The translations under genes and the position numbers were made by a program. The notes under the pieces are model-generated. The model saw only the letters and a list, made by a program, of their open reading frames with translations. It ran no database searches and was not told where the DNA came from. From Dryococelus australis (taxonomy: Eukaryota > Arthropoda > Insecta > Phasmatodea > Phasmatidae), in contig CM056998.1 of NCBI GenBank assembly GCA_029891345.1, positions 172,384,332 to 172,448,331 of the forward strand: a stretch of DNA of 64,000 nt, in the 5' to 3' direction. How positions within the stretch are numbered: position 1 is the stretch's first letter; the number at the start of each line of letters is the position of its first letter. This document shows positions 1-12,839 of the stretch, piece by piece.

Positions 1-47
1 ATATATGTATGCAGGGGCAGTGATTTTTTTTTCTAAGTCTCATTTAT

Positions 48-74
48 AAAGTGCTCACGTTATCGCGAACAGCC
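48..74 (-). repeat. solitary end of the GTTCACGGTAAAGTGAGCAC family
   Basis: AAAGTGCTCACG then AACAGCC is the complement of the terminal motif of the 2655-3844 element. The rest of the element would lie before the window start or has decayed. Confidence 0.5.
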
Positions 75-439
75 TTTACCCAACATTGACCTATCCTAGC
101 CGAAGACAACTATCAAATATCACATTGTCTTAATGCAAGCGTTTGTTTGTATCACAATTTTAAAAGTACAAGCACGTTTATATGAGTATAATAACTTTGT
201 TAGTTTGAATTTAATCAAAATCCATTACAAATCGGCTACAGGACTTATACAAACATCTCAAAGCACTTGTGTACTAAACATTGTTCTAACCTCAAATCGA
301 ATCCACGTCGTTTTTGCTATATACTTGACGTGTTGGCATAAAAGCAGTCCAATGTTTGGACACGGAGACTGGTTGTGTGCAGTCAGCGAGATTAATCTAC
401 CTCATTTTTAGTCTATGATTCGGTAATTTTCCTTACACA

Positions 440-1175
440 CAACACTGAGAAAAATGTTTTGTTGAGTCAAACAAGATTTGTTTGGTGGTACCAAAATATT
501 TGTTTGTATAGGGGCAATGAAATATTTTGTTGTCGTTCAAATTTGGTTGCCCCAAACTGTATGATTTGTTTGGTGCGACTAAAGATTTGTTTGGCTACAC
601 GTAGACGCACATTAAACAGTTTGGGCCGATAAAAAGAAAAAGTACTAGGTCGCCCGAGTTTCGAACCTAGGTCACCTGCGTCGGAAAACTACGCCTTAGT
701 AATCTCAGCTAACACGACTACTGCCCTTGATGGGAAGTTTTTAAATGGATACACTGCAAATATTGGGCAACGTGTGCAAACAAATATTTCAAGTTTTACA
801 GCTTTACATGTCATTTTCTTGTTGCATTGTTTTATTAATGTGTTTGTACGATTCTTAAACATCAATAGATGCACTAACAAACACGGTTATTATCCTAATT
901 GTCACAAAAAATACAAACTAACTCTCGAGCTGTATTTTCGAACAAATGTATACAGTTGGTTCAACAAAATATTTAGTTGAGTGTATATATATATATATAT
1001 ATATTTTTTTTTTGGTCCAACACAGAGATTCTGTTTATTCAAACATATATTTTGTTAGAAGACCAAAAGCAATTTTGTTGCTTTTAAATTTTTGTTTGCT
1101 CAACAATATATTTTGTTAGGGCAACTAAATATATATGGCCCTATACAAACAAATATTTCGTTCAATTTTCTCCCA
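440..1175. mobile_element. MITE-like inverted-repeat element with a tRNA-like core
   Basis: AAATATTTGTTTGTATAGGG at about 493-512 is repeated in inverted form at about 1138-1158, with one or two mismatches over roughly 22 bases. The flanks are rich in near-palindromic TTGTTTG/CAAACAA and AATATATTTTGTT motifs. The tRNA-like segment 641-722 lies inside. No coding capacity is seen. Exact ends are uncertain. Confidence 0.5.
641..722 (-). repeat. tRNA-like Pol III head inside an inverted-repeat element
   Basis: The minus strand has an A-box-like TTAGCTGAGATTACTAAGGC and, about 35 bases on, a B-box-like AGGTTCGAAACTCGGG. No convincing acceptor stem is present, so this is a tRNA-derived repeat and not a tRNA gene. 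Confidence 0.55.
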
Positions 1176-1179
1176 GTGA

Positions 1180-2654
1180 AAGTAACAGGAAATATGGCGA
1201 TGTTTCATATTTTGTGTGTAGGAAACCAGCTAGGCTTCGTTACGGACCGTGAGACCGTATATGAAGTGGAAATTTCCGAAAAATGTTGCCATAATTTACA
1301 CTCTGAATTCGAATCAGTGGAAAACCAAAGAGTCACAGTGAAATTCAATTACTCGAATAAGTGTAAATGGCTACATTAGAATCTGACGAATACCACTCGT
1401 TGTTTCAGTGAAATAATTTCACTGATTGAATAAGTGATAGCCTACTGCATGCGGGAATTCAATATTTTTGATTGAATTTAGTCAAATAATTACGATAAAT
1501 TAACATATTTCTGATAGTCAGGGTTAATATTGTGCATTTTGACGTAATTAAAATTCGCGATTTCGAGGATTCGAATTCACAGTATATAGGGCTAACACGC
1601 CAAAGTGGTTTTTTTTTTTTTTGGGTGGAAGCGAAGAGAGAGTTTGAGAAAAGGGGGGGGGGGGGGGAAGATATAGGCCTACCTATATATTTTATTTCTA
1701 TTTCGAAAAATATGTAGCCTTAAATTGCCTGCCCTTTTGTTTCGTTTTTAGTTTAATTGGTTGCATTGGACTGTTAAAATAAACAGTACTTATGGATATA
1801 TTCACTTCGCCACATTTAATGTAGCTTAACCTTCAAATCTAGCGCATGATGATTACGTGAAAACGTAATAAACGACGTAACAAGGAAATAAAAGACTGTA
1901 TGTTAATGTTACCTAATAAAATTGTATTATAAAAGATGAAACTCACATTAAAATAAATGGGGTTTTTTTAGTTTATGCACTGTAATTTCATTTTATACAC
2001 TAATCCATCAGACAAAAGCAAATTAGGCCCTACTGGAAAACAGCGAATGACGTGATTGAAGAATTAGTGGAAAATGTCACCGAAACAATGCGTGAGGGAA
2101 AACTGGCATTATTTCACTAATTCATAAGTTAAATTGATTGAAGTAACTGTTAAATAAGTCGGGTGCTGTTAACTGATTCGAACAGCGAAACTTTCATTGG
2201 TTAAGATTTAGGGCGTACACTGATCTTCGAAAACACAGTTTTCGTAGACTTTTTGCATATTATTTTTTATTTTTCAAAGCTTGGCTAGTTTTCACGAGCG
2301 TACGCTACGACTGTCCACAGACACCTCTCATATAATGTGAAAAGCATTCTGATTAAATGTCTCTCAACTTTTTGTCCCAACGAAACTCAGGTCAACGGCG
2401 TTTCTCATTTCGGTGGCCTACTAGTGGAATTTAAATTCACCATGTGTCACTGAGTAGGTAATACTGCCCAGCAAAATGATGACCGTTTTGGCATGAAGTT
2501 GGTCCATTTCATGTCTACATACTTATCGTCTCTGTGTTCAGATGAACGGAAGGGAACCAGTTTAAAAAAAATTAAACCAAATCTTTTATTACTTTTATAG
2601 AGAGAGGCTAATAAAGACTGCAAAATTTCTCGTTCTATAAGCTATAAACTATAA
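1180..2654. other. AT-rich spacer
   Basis: Only homopolymer runs near 1.6 kb and short spurious frames are seen. No element or gene was recognised. Confidence 0.6.
1609..1667 (+). repeat. poly-T run followed by poly-G run
   Basis: About 14 T (1609-1622) are followed 30 bases later by 15 G (1653-1667). Homopolymers of this length are prone to assembly length errors. Confidence 0.85.
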
Positions 2655-3844
2655 GCTGTTCATGGTAAAGTGAGCACTTTTGAGGCCATAGTTACGTTTT
2701 CCTTTCAGCCATTTGTTATCCTTTAACCACATTTTAAAATAAATATTGTCATATAAGTAATAAACACAGTGTGTACATATATTCCATCGCACTCGAATGT
2801 CTAAGGCTAAAATAAAATAGATTTATTGACTACTAGGGGCCCAGGCCATGAAACTTGTTTTCAGTATTGTCACGTGCTTAGAATAGTTACGATGTTACAA
2901 ATTTTTATCATACTAAGACTGAAAAAACATGATGTGATACTAACTTAATATTGTATATAGTTCTATCCACTAAGCTACTACGGCTCCACTTGGAATCGCT
3001 CTATCTACTGAGCCACTAAGGCCCCACTTGGAATCGCCCTATCCACAGAGCCATTGCGGCCCCATTTAATATATATAATATATATATATCCACTGGGCCA
3101 CTGTGGCCCCACTTTATATAGCCACTGAAGACCCACTTGGAATCGCTCTATCTACTGAGCTACTAAGGCCCTACTTGGAATCGCCCTATCCACAGAGCCA
3201 TTGCGGCCCCATTTAATATATACTATATATATATATCCACTGGGCCACTGTGGCCCCACTTTATATAGCCACTGAAGCCCCACTTGGAATCGCTCTATCC
3301 ACTGAGCCACTAAGGCCGCACTTGGAATCGCCCTATCCACAGAGCCATTGCGGCCCCATTTAATATATATTTTATATATATAATATATATATCCACTGGG
3401 CCACTGTGGCCGCACTTTATATAGCCACTGAAGCCCCACTTGGAATCGCTCAAGCCACTTGACCACTGTGTGTGGTCTTATTTATTTAACTCAACACTGA
3501 AGCGGGACATTTAAAATATACAAAAATGATATTCCATTACCTTCATATCTCTATGCAATAATCTCTATGCATTATTACAAAACTTTCATATAGGAAAAAA
3601 GTAATTAAAAAATGAGTTTTTAGGGTAAAAGGTAATGATTGCGTAATCTGATCTTGCTGAAATTCGAACTTGACCTGCATTTGACCCTCAGGATTCGCTC
3701 TGCAAAATTCGAAGAACTTCTGTTGAGTTTCAAGGGACTTAGAATTATTAAAGACGGACAAACAGACAGACAAAGACCGTCTCATTATATAGGATTATTC
3801 CAAATGAGAGGGCTTTAAAAAGTGCTCACTTTACCGTGAATAGC
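2655..3844. mobile_element. 1.19 kb element with 27 bp terminal inverted repeats
   Basis: The left end is GCTGTTCATGGTAAAGTGAG and the right end is the complement of GCTATTCACGGTAAAGTGAG. Over 27 bases only two mismatches are seen. The same terminal motif recurs singly at 48-74, 10511, 28951, 43182, 43270, 45461 and 46198. The element has no transposase, so it would be non-autonomous. Inside lies a tandem array of tRNA A-box-like units (2962-3465). No target duplication is evident. Confidence 0.6.
2962..3465 (-). repeat. tandem array of tRNA A-box-like units
   Basis: Basic units of about 38 bases are grouped into higher-order units of about 150 bases; CACTGGGCCACTG recurs at 3091, 3238 and 3394, with short AT-rich spacers. 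On the minus strand the unit reads GCCTTAGTGGCTCAGTGGAT then AGAGCGATTCC, which matches the 5' part of a tRNA including an A box. No B box is present. Confidence 0.7.
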
Positions 3845-4536
3845 CCGTGTACATATTAAAGCCCAAGCTCTCTGGTTATTGGTTACTGTTCCAGTTAGCA
3901 CGGCATTCGGATCTTGTTTTTTTCCTCCTTGTAGGTTTGCTATTGGCTCAATATTTTACAGGCCGTACCTAGTAAACTGTTATGCACGGAGCCCAGATAA
4001 TTTCGCGAATTTATTTGCCAACAGGCTAGATTTCATATTCCTGTTGTGATGAGTCATGTGAACGCGGGCAAGTCAAGCAAACTACAGCGACGCGTCGACG
4101 TTTAGGCCAGGGGGAAGAATCTACAACACGTTGCAACAATTACAGTTTGTAAAACCAAGTACTGAAGCTCCAGCGGATCTCCCCTTCCTGCGGCAGACTA
4201 TTCGGGACAATAACACCGCCAAGAAACTGCAAAACACTTGCCGACACTCTGAACGGAAACTGTCTGCCCTCACAATATTCAGCCTACGGCAACGATACGT
4301 AATAGTTAGTCATGTTCGAGTGGATCATCGACAATTTCTTAGGCCTTCTTCGCCAAAATATTTTATAATATTGCAACGTACATACATTCTTCTTTCATAT
4401 ACATCATAAATCGCACATTTCTGCCAATTTGTATGGTGTTTGTACTACTTCGTTATGAGTTCACGTTGTATAGTCGGGTGCAGTGCTCCATATGCAGTTG
4501 CTTTACTTCAACCTTAAGACATTCATATCACGCCGA

Positions 4537-4775
4537 GGGGCCGCGGTGGTCTAGTGGCCAGACTACTCGCCTCCCACCTAGGTGAACAATGTCCGATTCC
4601 CGGCGGGGGCGCTCCCGGATTTTCGCAAGTGGGAATCGTACAGGACGATGCCGCTAGTCGGCGGGTTTTATCGGGGATATCCTGTTTCCCCCACCCTTGC
4701 ATTCCGGTGCTGCTCCATACTCACCTCGCTTCACCCTCATCGGCTTCTAAGACCTCGATATTAACAACAAACCCA
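4537..4775 (+). mobile_element. tRNA-derived SINE, family 1, sense copy
   Basis: The head starts GGCCGCGGTGGTCTAGTGG, which fits a tRNA 5' end with a Pol III A box. A B-box-like GTCCGATTCCC follows about 45 bases later. The body contains the family-diagnostic stretch around GGGAATCGT, GTCGGCGGGTTTT and CATTCCGG. Short apparent reading frames here are translations of the SINE and not genes. Other copies lie at 28422, 31163, 31540, 50221 and, weakly, 12190. Confidence 0.8.
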
Positions 4776-5397
4776 AATCTCTTCATTCCACTCATATTTA
4801 ATTATAACTATATTTTGTTGTGCACGTTCAGAGAAAATGTTGACAGAATTCAACTAACAAACATCGTGAAGTGATTCATTATGCAAAGTCAAATTAAAAA
4901 TATACACGACACTTTCTACCTGAATTGAATATTAAGGAAAATATGGGGCCTAAAAAAATCGAGATTTGGTAACCCTACCAGCTAGGCGCTGCTCGTATAT
5001 TAAGGCCAAATCCGAATGGTCATTATATACTCATGAAGCACACACATATGCTTACTTGCCCTGGAATGTACGTGTACTGACTATTCGAACGGACCATTGT
5101 ATCTTCACCAAACTTGTACATTCTGGCGGAAACAGGACGAAGCACGAGCAACCAGAATCATGGGCTGCATGGAGACACGAACGTGTTACGTTTTTAAAAA
5201 GAATCTCTGCTGTTATGTAATCGTAATGTGTAGTTTAAAACAAATGAAGCACGACCGCAGCGAGTATGAAAACTCAGCCTACATGTAAGCAACTTCGTGA
5301 ACTTGCCAGTGTAAGAATTCTGTGTACCAAGGATACAGTTAAAACTCATAAGTATAACGAGAGAACCTTATTTTACTCATATCATTTCATCTATAGT

Positions 5398-5830
5398 TCG
5401 TTCACGGTTACTTCCAACTTTCCTGAAGACCTGCTGAAGTTCTACTTCCAGGATATTCCTCCGCCTCATGTGCAAACAAAGCTTAACCAAGTCTAGAAAA
5501 TTACACCAGAGGGATAACACACAGGATCCGTGCGCACTCAACGTAATGTTATTTTCCATAAGAACTATTTCTTACCAGGCGTTAACGTCATAACTTTTTT
5601 CTCCTTGTTTTTATCCATATTAATTATAAATGAAAGATTATAATTCATGGGGAGAATATAAGTAAAGTTCACTTTAAGTAAAAATAAGTTTCTTTTATGT
5701 TAATACATGTATGAAACTCTTGTAATAGGTCACATATTCAGGAAACAACCAAACACGTCATAGATAGTAGGGTATTTTTCAAAAGTTTGATATAAAAAGT
5801 GTTAAGAAACCGAGAATAGACTGTAGCTAA
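5398..5830 (+). repeat. ~420 bp interspersed repeat, copy 1
   Basis: It begins TTCACGGTTACTTCC, then CTGAAGTTCTACTTCC, GGATATTCCTCCGCC, TTAACCAAGTCTAGAAAATT. It ends after GTTTGATATAAAAAGTG and GAGAATAGACTGTAG. The same order of blocks occurs at 42028, 57823, 60430 and, partly, 63335, always on the plus strand. No coding potential or terminal repeats were recognised. Confidence 0.75.
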
Positions 5831-5834
5831 TGGA

Positions 5835-7320
5835 TTCGAGGAATTGTCAGTGACGTCTCCATTCCTTGGTACATTGCTAAAACTCGCAGATATATGGCGC
5901 GCAGTATAACAGGAAAGACACGTGGGAGGCGCCACAGCAAGACTTGGATAAACTGTTTGAAACCTCTGGAACACTCATCAGTTTTATTGTCGTACAGAAC
6001 GACTCAAACGAATTAAAGGTGCTTTGTGGACTGCGTGACTAATTAAATGGTAACCACTATGTTCCTCGAGGTTCCAGGTTTGAATCCCGGGTACACCGTA
6101 TTATATATTTTTTACACTAAAGCCGCTATCTTATCACACTAAATCTTTAAGTCAGTGATTTCAAATCCGTGGAATTTTTCTCACTGAATATTTAGTTCAT
6201 GAGCTGTTGCACATTCACTCAAAAACACAATCTTTTCTGCAACGCATGAGTTGTTGCTGCAAAGAAATTTGTGTTTTAATATGAACCATTGAAATGTACG
6301 TTTACGGCAAGTAAAATTTAGATTTGATCCATATATTAATTGCAGTGATAACCTGACATTGTCGTTACAATAGTTCAGCGGTATGCTTTCTGGTAAAGTC
6401 AGTCAGACTACCGTATTCCGAAGGTTAAACCACCATGCACCATGTTGATGATGTAACAAATTTGTTATTTTTTAACGTAGCATTTAATAAGCTTCGTTAC
6501 ACACTATAAACTAAAATTTTCGAAAGAAATTTTTTTTTTCTATGTTCTTTACTGTAAACAAGATAGGCCCGAATAATTTTCTCTTTGCAATAAAGAAATG
6601 AAATGTTGCTATAAAACAGGCATTTGCTTAGAATAACTTCAAAACTGCGAACGTAATTTTATTTTACTTTTTCTTTGAAAGAAAGCTAGGTAGCATTATA
6701 GTAAATAAAATAGTTTCAAAGAAATAATTTTATTTTCTGTAAAAAAATCATTCAAAGTATTTTTTTTTTTTTTTTTACGAAGTTCGCGAATCTTTATACT
6801 GCATTGATGTTTTATTGCCAGGCCAATATAAATCGTTGTTAAATCACTGGATACGAGCAAGTAAAATAATCTGTGAATTTTTACTGATTGCAGTGTAGTA
6901 GTTTCAACAAATCTTCAGTCAAATTCACCGGTTTGTAACAGTTATAGTAGTTTCGATTTGTCCTATCGGCATAAAGCAAGAAGGAAGAGGAGGAAGAACA
7001 ATAAAATAATTTGTAAATAAGTAATATAAATACTTTTATTTGGGATTCATATATTTTGTTTTCTGGGGAGAAAGGAAGACCAAGACCTTTACAAACCGCT
7101 GTACGCACGAAAAGTTAAAAGCTCGCTTTTTTTATTATACTGGCCTCCGAACCACATGTAACCGATGCAGAAGACATGTCACGTATTTTTCCTCACCCCT
7201 GTTCGGCGGCTTCAATATCTGTGAAGGTTTGGTGGGTAATGAAGGTGGAGGATGGGGTCAGCTGGGATCTAATGAAGGATGGGAAGAAGCAGAAGCAGGG
7301 GGGGAAAGTGTCGGTCAGAG

Positions 7321-7355
<35 letters not shown>

Positions 7356-7555
7356 AAGGTCGATTGTTCCCGTCACGCGAGAGGTCGAATGTTGCTGTCA
7401 TGCGAGATACCTGTCCACTTGAAGCACAGGCTTCAACCGCATGCAAGCGGGACTGTGCGAAAGACAAGCACACTTACCGACCAGCTACTCTTCTTTAGCC
7501 TACTGCCGAACGCTTATGACTTAGTGTATGTGTGTCTGTCAGTCTGTGTGTGTGT
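5835..7555. other. AT-rich spacer
   Basis: Apart from the tRNA-like segment at 6026-6092, poly-T runs near 6.53 and 6.76 kb and a (TA)n at 7318-7345, nothing is recognised. The 152-codon frame at 7040-7498 runs through the microsatellite and is not gene-like. Confidence 0.6.
6026..6092 (+). repeat. tRNA-like segment with B box
   Basis: GACTAATTAAATGGTAACC (A-box-like) precedes GGTTTGAATCCCGGG (B box). The flanks do not form an acceptor stem. This is probably the head of an old SINE. Confidence 0.4.
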
Positions 7556-7559
7556 GTGA

Positions 7560-9740
7560 TCCTTTTAATTTTCGAACGCTACAACCGAATTTCACCAAAC
7601 TCGGTACACACACGGTATACTAAATAAGGCCACTTGACTTTTATAATTTTCCACCACGACGGGAGCTTACTTTTAAAATGGCGGCCATTTTAAAATTTAG
7701 GGTGACATGTAATAGCTATTCAACCGATTTAAACGAAATTTTGTATGTTGACAGTGCAAGGTGTAAGCAATGAATTTAGAGGTTTATATTATTGTTGGTC
7801 AGGAGTTTTGGAAGACAGCACCAAATGAAAAATAATGCTTTTTATATTATTAATCGATAACTACTTGACCAATTCTCGCCAAACTTGGCACGTAAGTACT
7901 ATGATAGGCCAGATAAACGCAAGTGATTAAACTAGATTAGGTACTTTTTTTTAAATGGCGTTTATACAAATATTTGGTATATTTACATGACAATTAACCA
8001 ATTTTTGACCAAATTCTGTACTATGAAAGTTTTTTATTACAAGCATCATATATGCCAGCACATAGGCACTTTTGTTAGCCATTTAGTAAGATAGCACCAC
8101 ATGAATAAATACATTTTATGTCGTATCTCGGAAAACAATAAACCGATTACTACCAAATTTGGCAAACAAGTACTTCTGCGACAGGTGATTTATAAAAATA
8201 TGTTTTAAGTATGTCAGACGCTTATTTTCAAAATGGTGCCCATCTAGCCATTTCTGCACAGTATGCATAGTATCTTCGAAACCATGTGATATATTCGAAC
8301 TTACTTTGTTTGCTGGGAGTATATATTTCAAACATCAAATGTGTCTACATGGAATCTCTTTTGTCCTCCATTTTGTAAGATAGTGCCACACGAATAATTA
8401 TAGATTTTATGTCATATACCGGGAAATATTTTTACCTATTTCTACCAAATATGACAAACAAATAGTACTGCGGCAGACCATGTTAACTAGAATGTTTAAA
8501 GTTGGTCAAACATATATTTTACAAAATGGCGGACATATACTTGTTACAGTGTTGTATGCCATATAGTCGAAATCGTGTAATTAAATCCAACGTGACTTTG
8601 TACGCTGGCAGTATGTATAACAACCATAAAATATTTCCAGAAAGTCTCTTTTGTCGGGGTCGAAATCTTCAGTCTATGATTCTTCCACCGCTCAGCCCTG
8701 AGCCGGAGGAAGCCACCAGCCACCATGTTTCTACCGAATTTGGCAATCAAGTAGTACTATGGCAGGCCATGTAAACTGAAACTGACGTTCTTGAGTGGAT
8801 CAGATATGGTTTCAAAATGGCGTCCATATAAATTTTGTTGCTTAGTTTGTTTTATCTACGAAACTACAAAACAAACATTAACTTTACTTTTTATGCTGAC
8901 AGTATCTATTATATCCATAAAATTTTACTATTGTGTATACAAATCCTAATTTCTCCGCCATTTTGTAAGGTAGTCCCACATGAAATTATACATTTTTTGT
9001 GTCGTTTCTCGGGAAAAAATAAACTGATCCCTTCCAAATTTCACGCAAATAGGGCTACAGTAGAGTATGTAAATTAACATGTTTTATGTGCAGCATCTTC
9101 TTTTAATGGGTTTACATAAATAATTTAGATAAATATGTTATATCTATACAAATTTTCAACACAATTCAACCAAAATGTTTTACGCGAACAGTATTTATTA
9201 GAAGCATCAATTATGCATACAGAGATACTGTTTTGCAAGCTTTTTTTTTTTTTTTCCCCAAAATTGTGCCTGGCGAATAAATTTAACATTTTGACATATT
9301 TCCGGTACATTTCAACTAATTCTCACCAAATATTATACATCTACAGAAGACGATGTAGAGTTACACTTTTTAAATGGGGTCAGACAATGATTTTCAAAAT
9401 GGCGGCCATATAAATATTCTAATCTATTTGGCATATCTATTTCACAATTTCACTATTCAATAAAACTGTTTATGCTAAAGGTATCTATTTGAAACATTGT
9501 AAATGTACAGCCTCTTTCTTAGGAAATTTTGTAAGATAGCCTTGTTTAAGAAAGTAACGCTGTTCCTCTGATACCAATTAACCGATTTCCACCAAATTTT
9601 TCACACAAGTAGCGTTATGGCAGGCCATGGATCTTGCGGTTTTTTTAGTAGCTGAAACACTTATTTTCAAGATGACGGCCGTGTAAATAGTCCAGGTTAG
9701 TAAACCTTATCATTCAAAACATTCGACTGATTACATCCGA
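7560..9740 (+). repeat. degenerate ~285 bp tandem array, about eight units
   Basis: An AAAATGGCG-like motif recurs near 7680, 7956, 8228, 8523, 8815, 9108, 9395 and 9668, spaced 272-295 bases. Each unit also carries versions of TTCTACCAAATTTGGCA, GTACTATGGCAGGCCAT, TATGCTGACAGTAT and TTTTGTAAGATAGTGCCACA. Units are diverged and no coding sequence runs through them. Confidence 0.75.
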
Positions 9741-9759
9741 AGTTGTTGCTCCGGTTCCT

Positions 9760-9935
9760 ACCTCCGTGGTGCAGTTGATTGCACGCTAGCTCAATTTAAT
9801 TTATTTTCTCCGAGTTCGAATCCCTGGTTAGTCACGTGTGTATTTTAACTATCTTGGTACTGTTTCACACGTTTCTGGTTTCACCTCTGATGATATTGCT
9901 GCAAACGAGACGTCAACGCCTACCTACCATCTAAG
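9760..9935 (+). mobile_element. tRNA-derived SINE, family 2, sense copy
   Basis: A tRNA-like head (CTCCGTGGTGCAGTTGATTG as A-box region, GAGTTCGAATCCC as B box) is followed by a body with CACACGTTTCTGGTTTCACC and ending CTACCTACCATCTAAG. It abuts the 3' end of the ~285 bp tandem array. A second copy lies antisense at 21588-21755. Confidence 0.75.
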
Positions 9936-10504
9936 ATTTTAAAAATTTAATTAAAAACTGTTTGCACCCATGTAAAGGAAAGTAGTAACCAGTAACTTCT
10001 TTTTCTCTTGGGCATCACGTGTTCTCTATTATAGCATTGATATTTAGCACATTTTGTTCGAGCGTTTGTAATCCAGGTGCTAATCCTATACAACTTCTGT
10101 TCATATTACGTAAAAATATGTATTACTTTTTTTTTTTTTTCACTCTATATGATCAGTACACGTATTCGGAAATAATGTTTATGTGGTTAGGTTGGCACTG
10201 TGAGATGTAGGTAGCACCATTTGTTGTCCGTTGGCAGGATTAGTCCAGGCTGTGCTTAGTTTAGAGGTGGGCGGGGTTGAGCTTTCCGTACGGAGGAATT
10301 TTACGCCGGCTGGAGTGTCGGGAGTACGAGGTGTTTATTATTATTATTATTATTATAAAATGTATTCGTCAGAATTCATTGATTACTGCATGATATATGA
10401 GATTGATTTGGTTATATCAATATAATAATCTGAAATATTCGTGATTGCAGTTACCTGGAGGCAAGACTCTACAGCAATATTCAACTGTGCAAAAAAATAG
10501 TCAA

Positions 10505-10760
10505 TTAAAGACCGATCACGATAAAGTGAGCACTTTTGAAATCTACCTTATGAAAAAAGGCACTGTTATTACATGCATATATTTTAATCGGGTGCACTGA
10601 GTGATATTTGCCTATTAAAGTTGGTAACGATGGAGAGAAAGTAGTTCCGTGTCTTTACGTCAAATTAAAAGGGTTAGGTAACCATTTGTGACAACTGAAA
10701 TTATTTCCGTCGCATTCCGTTTTTATTAATTGTCCGAAGTGTAAAAATGAGCAGATTTGT
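10505..10760 (+). repeat. 5' part of a GTTCACGGTAAAGTGAGCAC-family element
   Basis: It begins with the terminal motif (GATAAAGTGAGCACTTTTGA). The next ~60 bases, including ATGAAAAAAGGCACTG and ATGCATATATTTTAA, match those after the motif at 46198. The two loci are therefore copies of one subfamily. The opposite end was not found. Confidence 0.5.
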
Positions 10761-10764
10761 ACAT

Positions 10765-12185
10765 ATTTATTTTTATAATAATTAAACAGTTTCCACGATC
10801 GATAATAAATTGCCCCAAATGATGTGGTTAATTTAGAATAATTTCAATCCGATAGAATACAAACAGTTAATTTAACTAGTAAACTAACACAAGGAAAACC
10901 AATAAATATTTCTAATTACATACCGGAGTAAGACAGTTCTGTTTAAACATTTGATCGTACAGGTTTTAGAATTAATTCATTATATATGATTAATTGATTT
11001 TGAAAATTGTGAGAAAAGGACATAATATAGATTTTTCGAAACCATTCGTTATAAAAAATGGTGATCAAATATAACATTATATTAGATGATGGAGTACAAA
11101 TCGCTAAAGGGTTTTAGTAAATATAATGACGTTTATTGTTTTTAAAGAGATATAACATTTATTTTATATAAATGGAAAATACCTGTTGTTTGAAGTGTAA
11201 GAAAGCAACTGCAAAAAATAATACGAAATTATAAAACAAAGTAAATGTAAAATATTTCACTAGAATTTTGGAAAATTAAATGAAATATCTTAGATAAATG
11301 AAGGAATAAATATACATGAACAATTTTATTGACGTTTTTTCTAATTTTGCATTTGTTATTAAGTGAAAGTTAAATCTCGGTATAATGTTATCAAGGCTTT
11401 CGAATCAATTTTTAAAACAATATTAAAAAAAAAAAACTTTACAAACCGATAATGGTTCAAAGTTTTATAAAAAAAATTTAAAGAATTAATGAAAATATAG
11501 AATATCAAACATTATTCAACTTTTTTGAAATTTAAGCTAGTGTCATTGAAATATCTAATTTAACTTAAAAAACAAAATGTGGAGAAATTTACTTCGAACT
11601 GCAACTATAAATGGGTTAGTATTTTAGATGATGTTATTGAAAATTATATAATAATGCGAAACATCAAACTATTAATATAAAACTCACCAACTACATTATT
11701 TTAGGAAATTTACTGCTTTGCTATATCCAATAAGTTAACATGTAACATGAACTAATTTAAACTAGATGGAGCTGGAACTTCACTATGAAGGGGTATTCGT
11801 TACGAGAGTGGGTAACCACTGATATCGTAAATTTCAGTTCCTTGACATTCCCTCACCAAAATATACAATTTTACAGACTTGAAATGCTATTTTCTGGCCA
11901 GATTTATAAGAAACTTGCCATATTTGCTTGAAATAGCTAATTATAATGCTTTGCGAAACTGTGAAAAGAAATACGTAATATTTGTGGGAGATAGTAGAAT
12001 TTTTTTGATTCATTAAATAGATTGCGCAGTCCTGGAAGCGAGATTCGAGAGTATCGAACCAGACATAAACTGGTTTGTGACGTTACTGAATTACTTAACA
12101 TGCGAATTAAAATGTATGTAGCAGAGGACATAACGTGCATAAATTATACTGAAACTTCCCCTGACTTGACCATAATTGAATTTCC
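10765..12185. other. very AT-rich spacer
   Basis: Dense in poly-A and poly-T stretches and stop codons in all frames. No element recognised. Confidence 0.6.
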
Positions 12186-12189
12186 GGAA

Positions 12190-12330
12190 CTTTCCTTGAG
12201 ATCACAGAGAAAACCCGCTGACCAATGGCATCCTTCGTCAAGATTACCACATACAAAAATCTAGGTTGACCCCATCGGGGATCAAACTCGGATTGCGCCG
12301 TGCTCTAGGCGCTTCACTAGAGTAATCAGA
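12190..12330 (-). mobile_element. degenerate tRNA-derived SINE, antisense
   Basis: CAGAGAAAACCCGCTGACC matches the core of SINE family 1. It is followed by a tRNA-like piece with a B-box-like complement (GGGGATCAAACTCGG) and an A-box-like complement (GCGCTTCACTAGAGTAA). Confidence 0.55.
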
Positions 12331-12839
12331 ATGTTATACATGAAGTAGGACACTTAACATAAGAAATTAGATTTATTATAAGAGGGTGGAGGTTAACTTT
12401 AAAGCATGGCAGTAATGTAAGTACACGTTAATGCGATTGAATAATTGAAAAGGGTATACCCGAAAAGTATTTGGATTTGAATTAAAATCATTATTACAAT
12501 TTAATTGTAAGTTAAAATATACTAATAGAAATATTTAATACTGTTATTTATGTGAAATACATTTTTCATGAATGACTGAGACGCATCAAATGGTTATTTC
12601 GTAAAAATCTCTTAATGAAACTCACTGCATTTGTAAATAATATAAATTTTCATCGGTAATTAATGTGTAAAAAGCAGGACGTTTAGCAGGATCCTATTCT
12701 TAAGAATAAATTTTCATACCTTTATTGGGCATTCCGCATTCGCAGGACAGAGCTTTAGAAAAAAAGGACTGTCCTGCGAAAATCAGTACGTCTGGTCACC
12801 TTACGCTACGCCAATTGCGGCCCTGCAGTGGTTAGGTCA

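Noticed and set aside
4131..4409. 92-codon open frame
   Set aside because: It has no recognisable domain, ordinary composition and no splice or promoter signals. It was kept out of the gene list.
7040..7498. 152-codon open frame
   Set aside because: It crosses a (TA)n microsatellite that encodes a Tyr/Ile run and shows no domain or exon signals.
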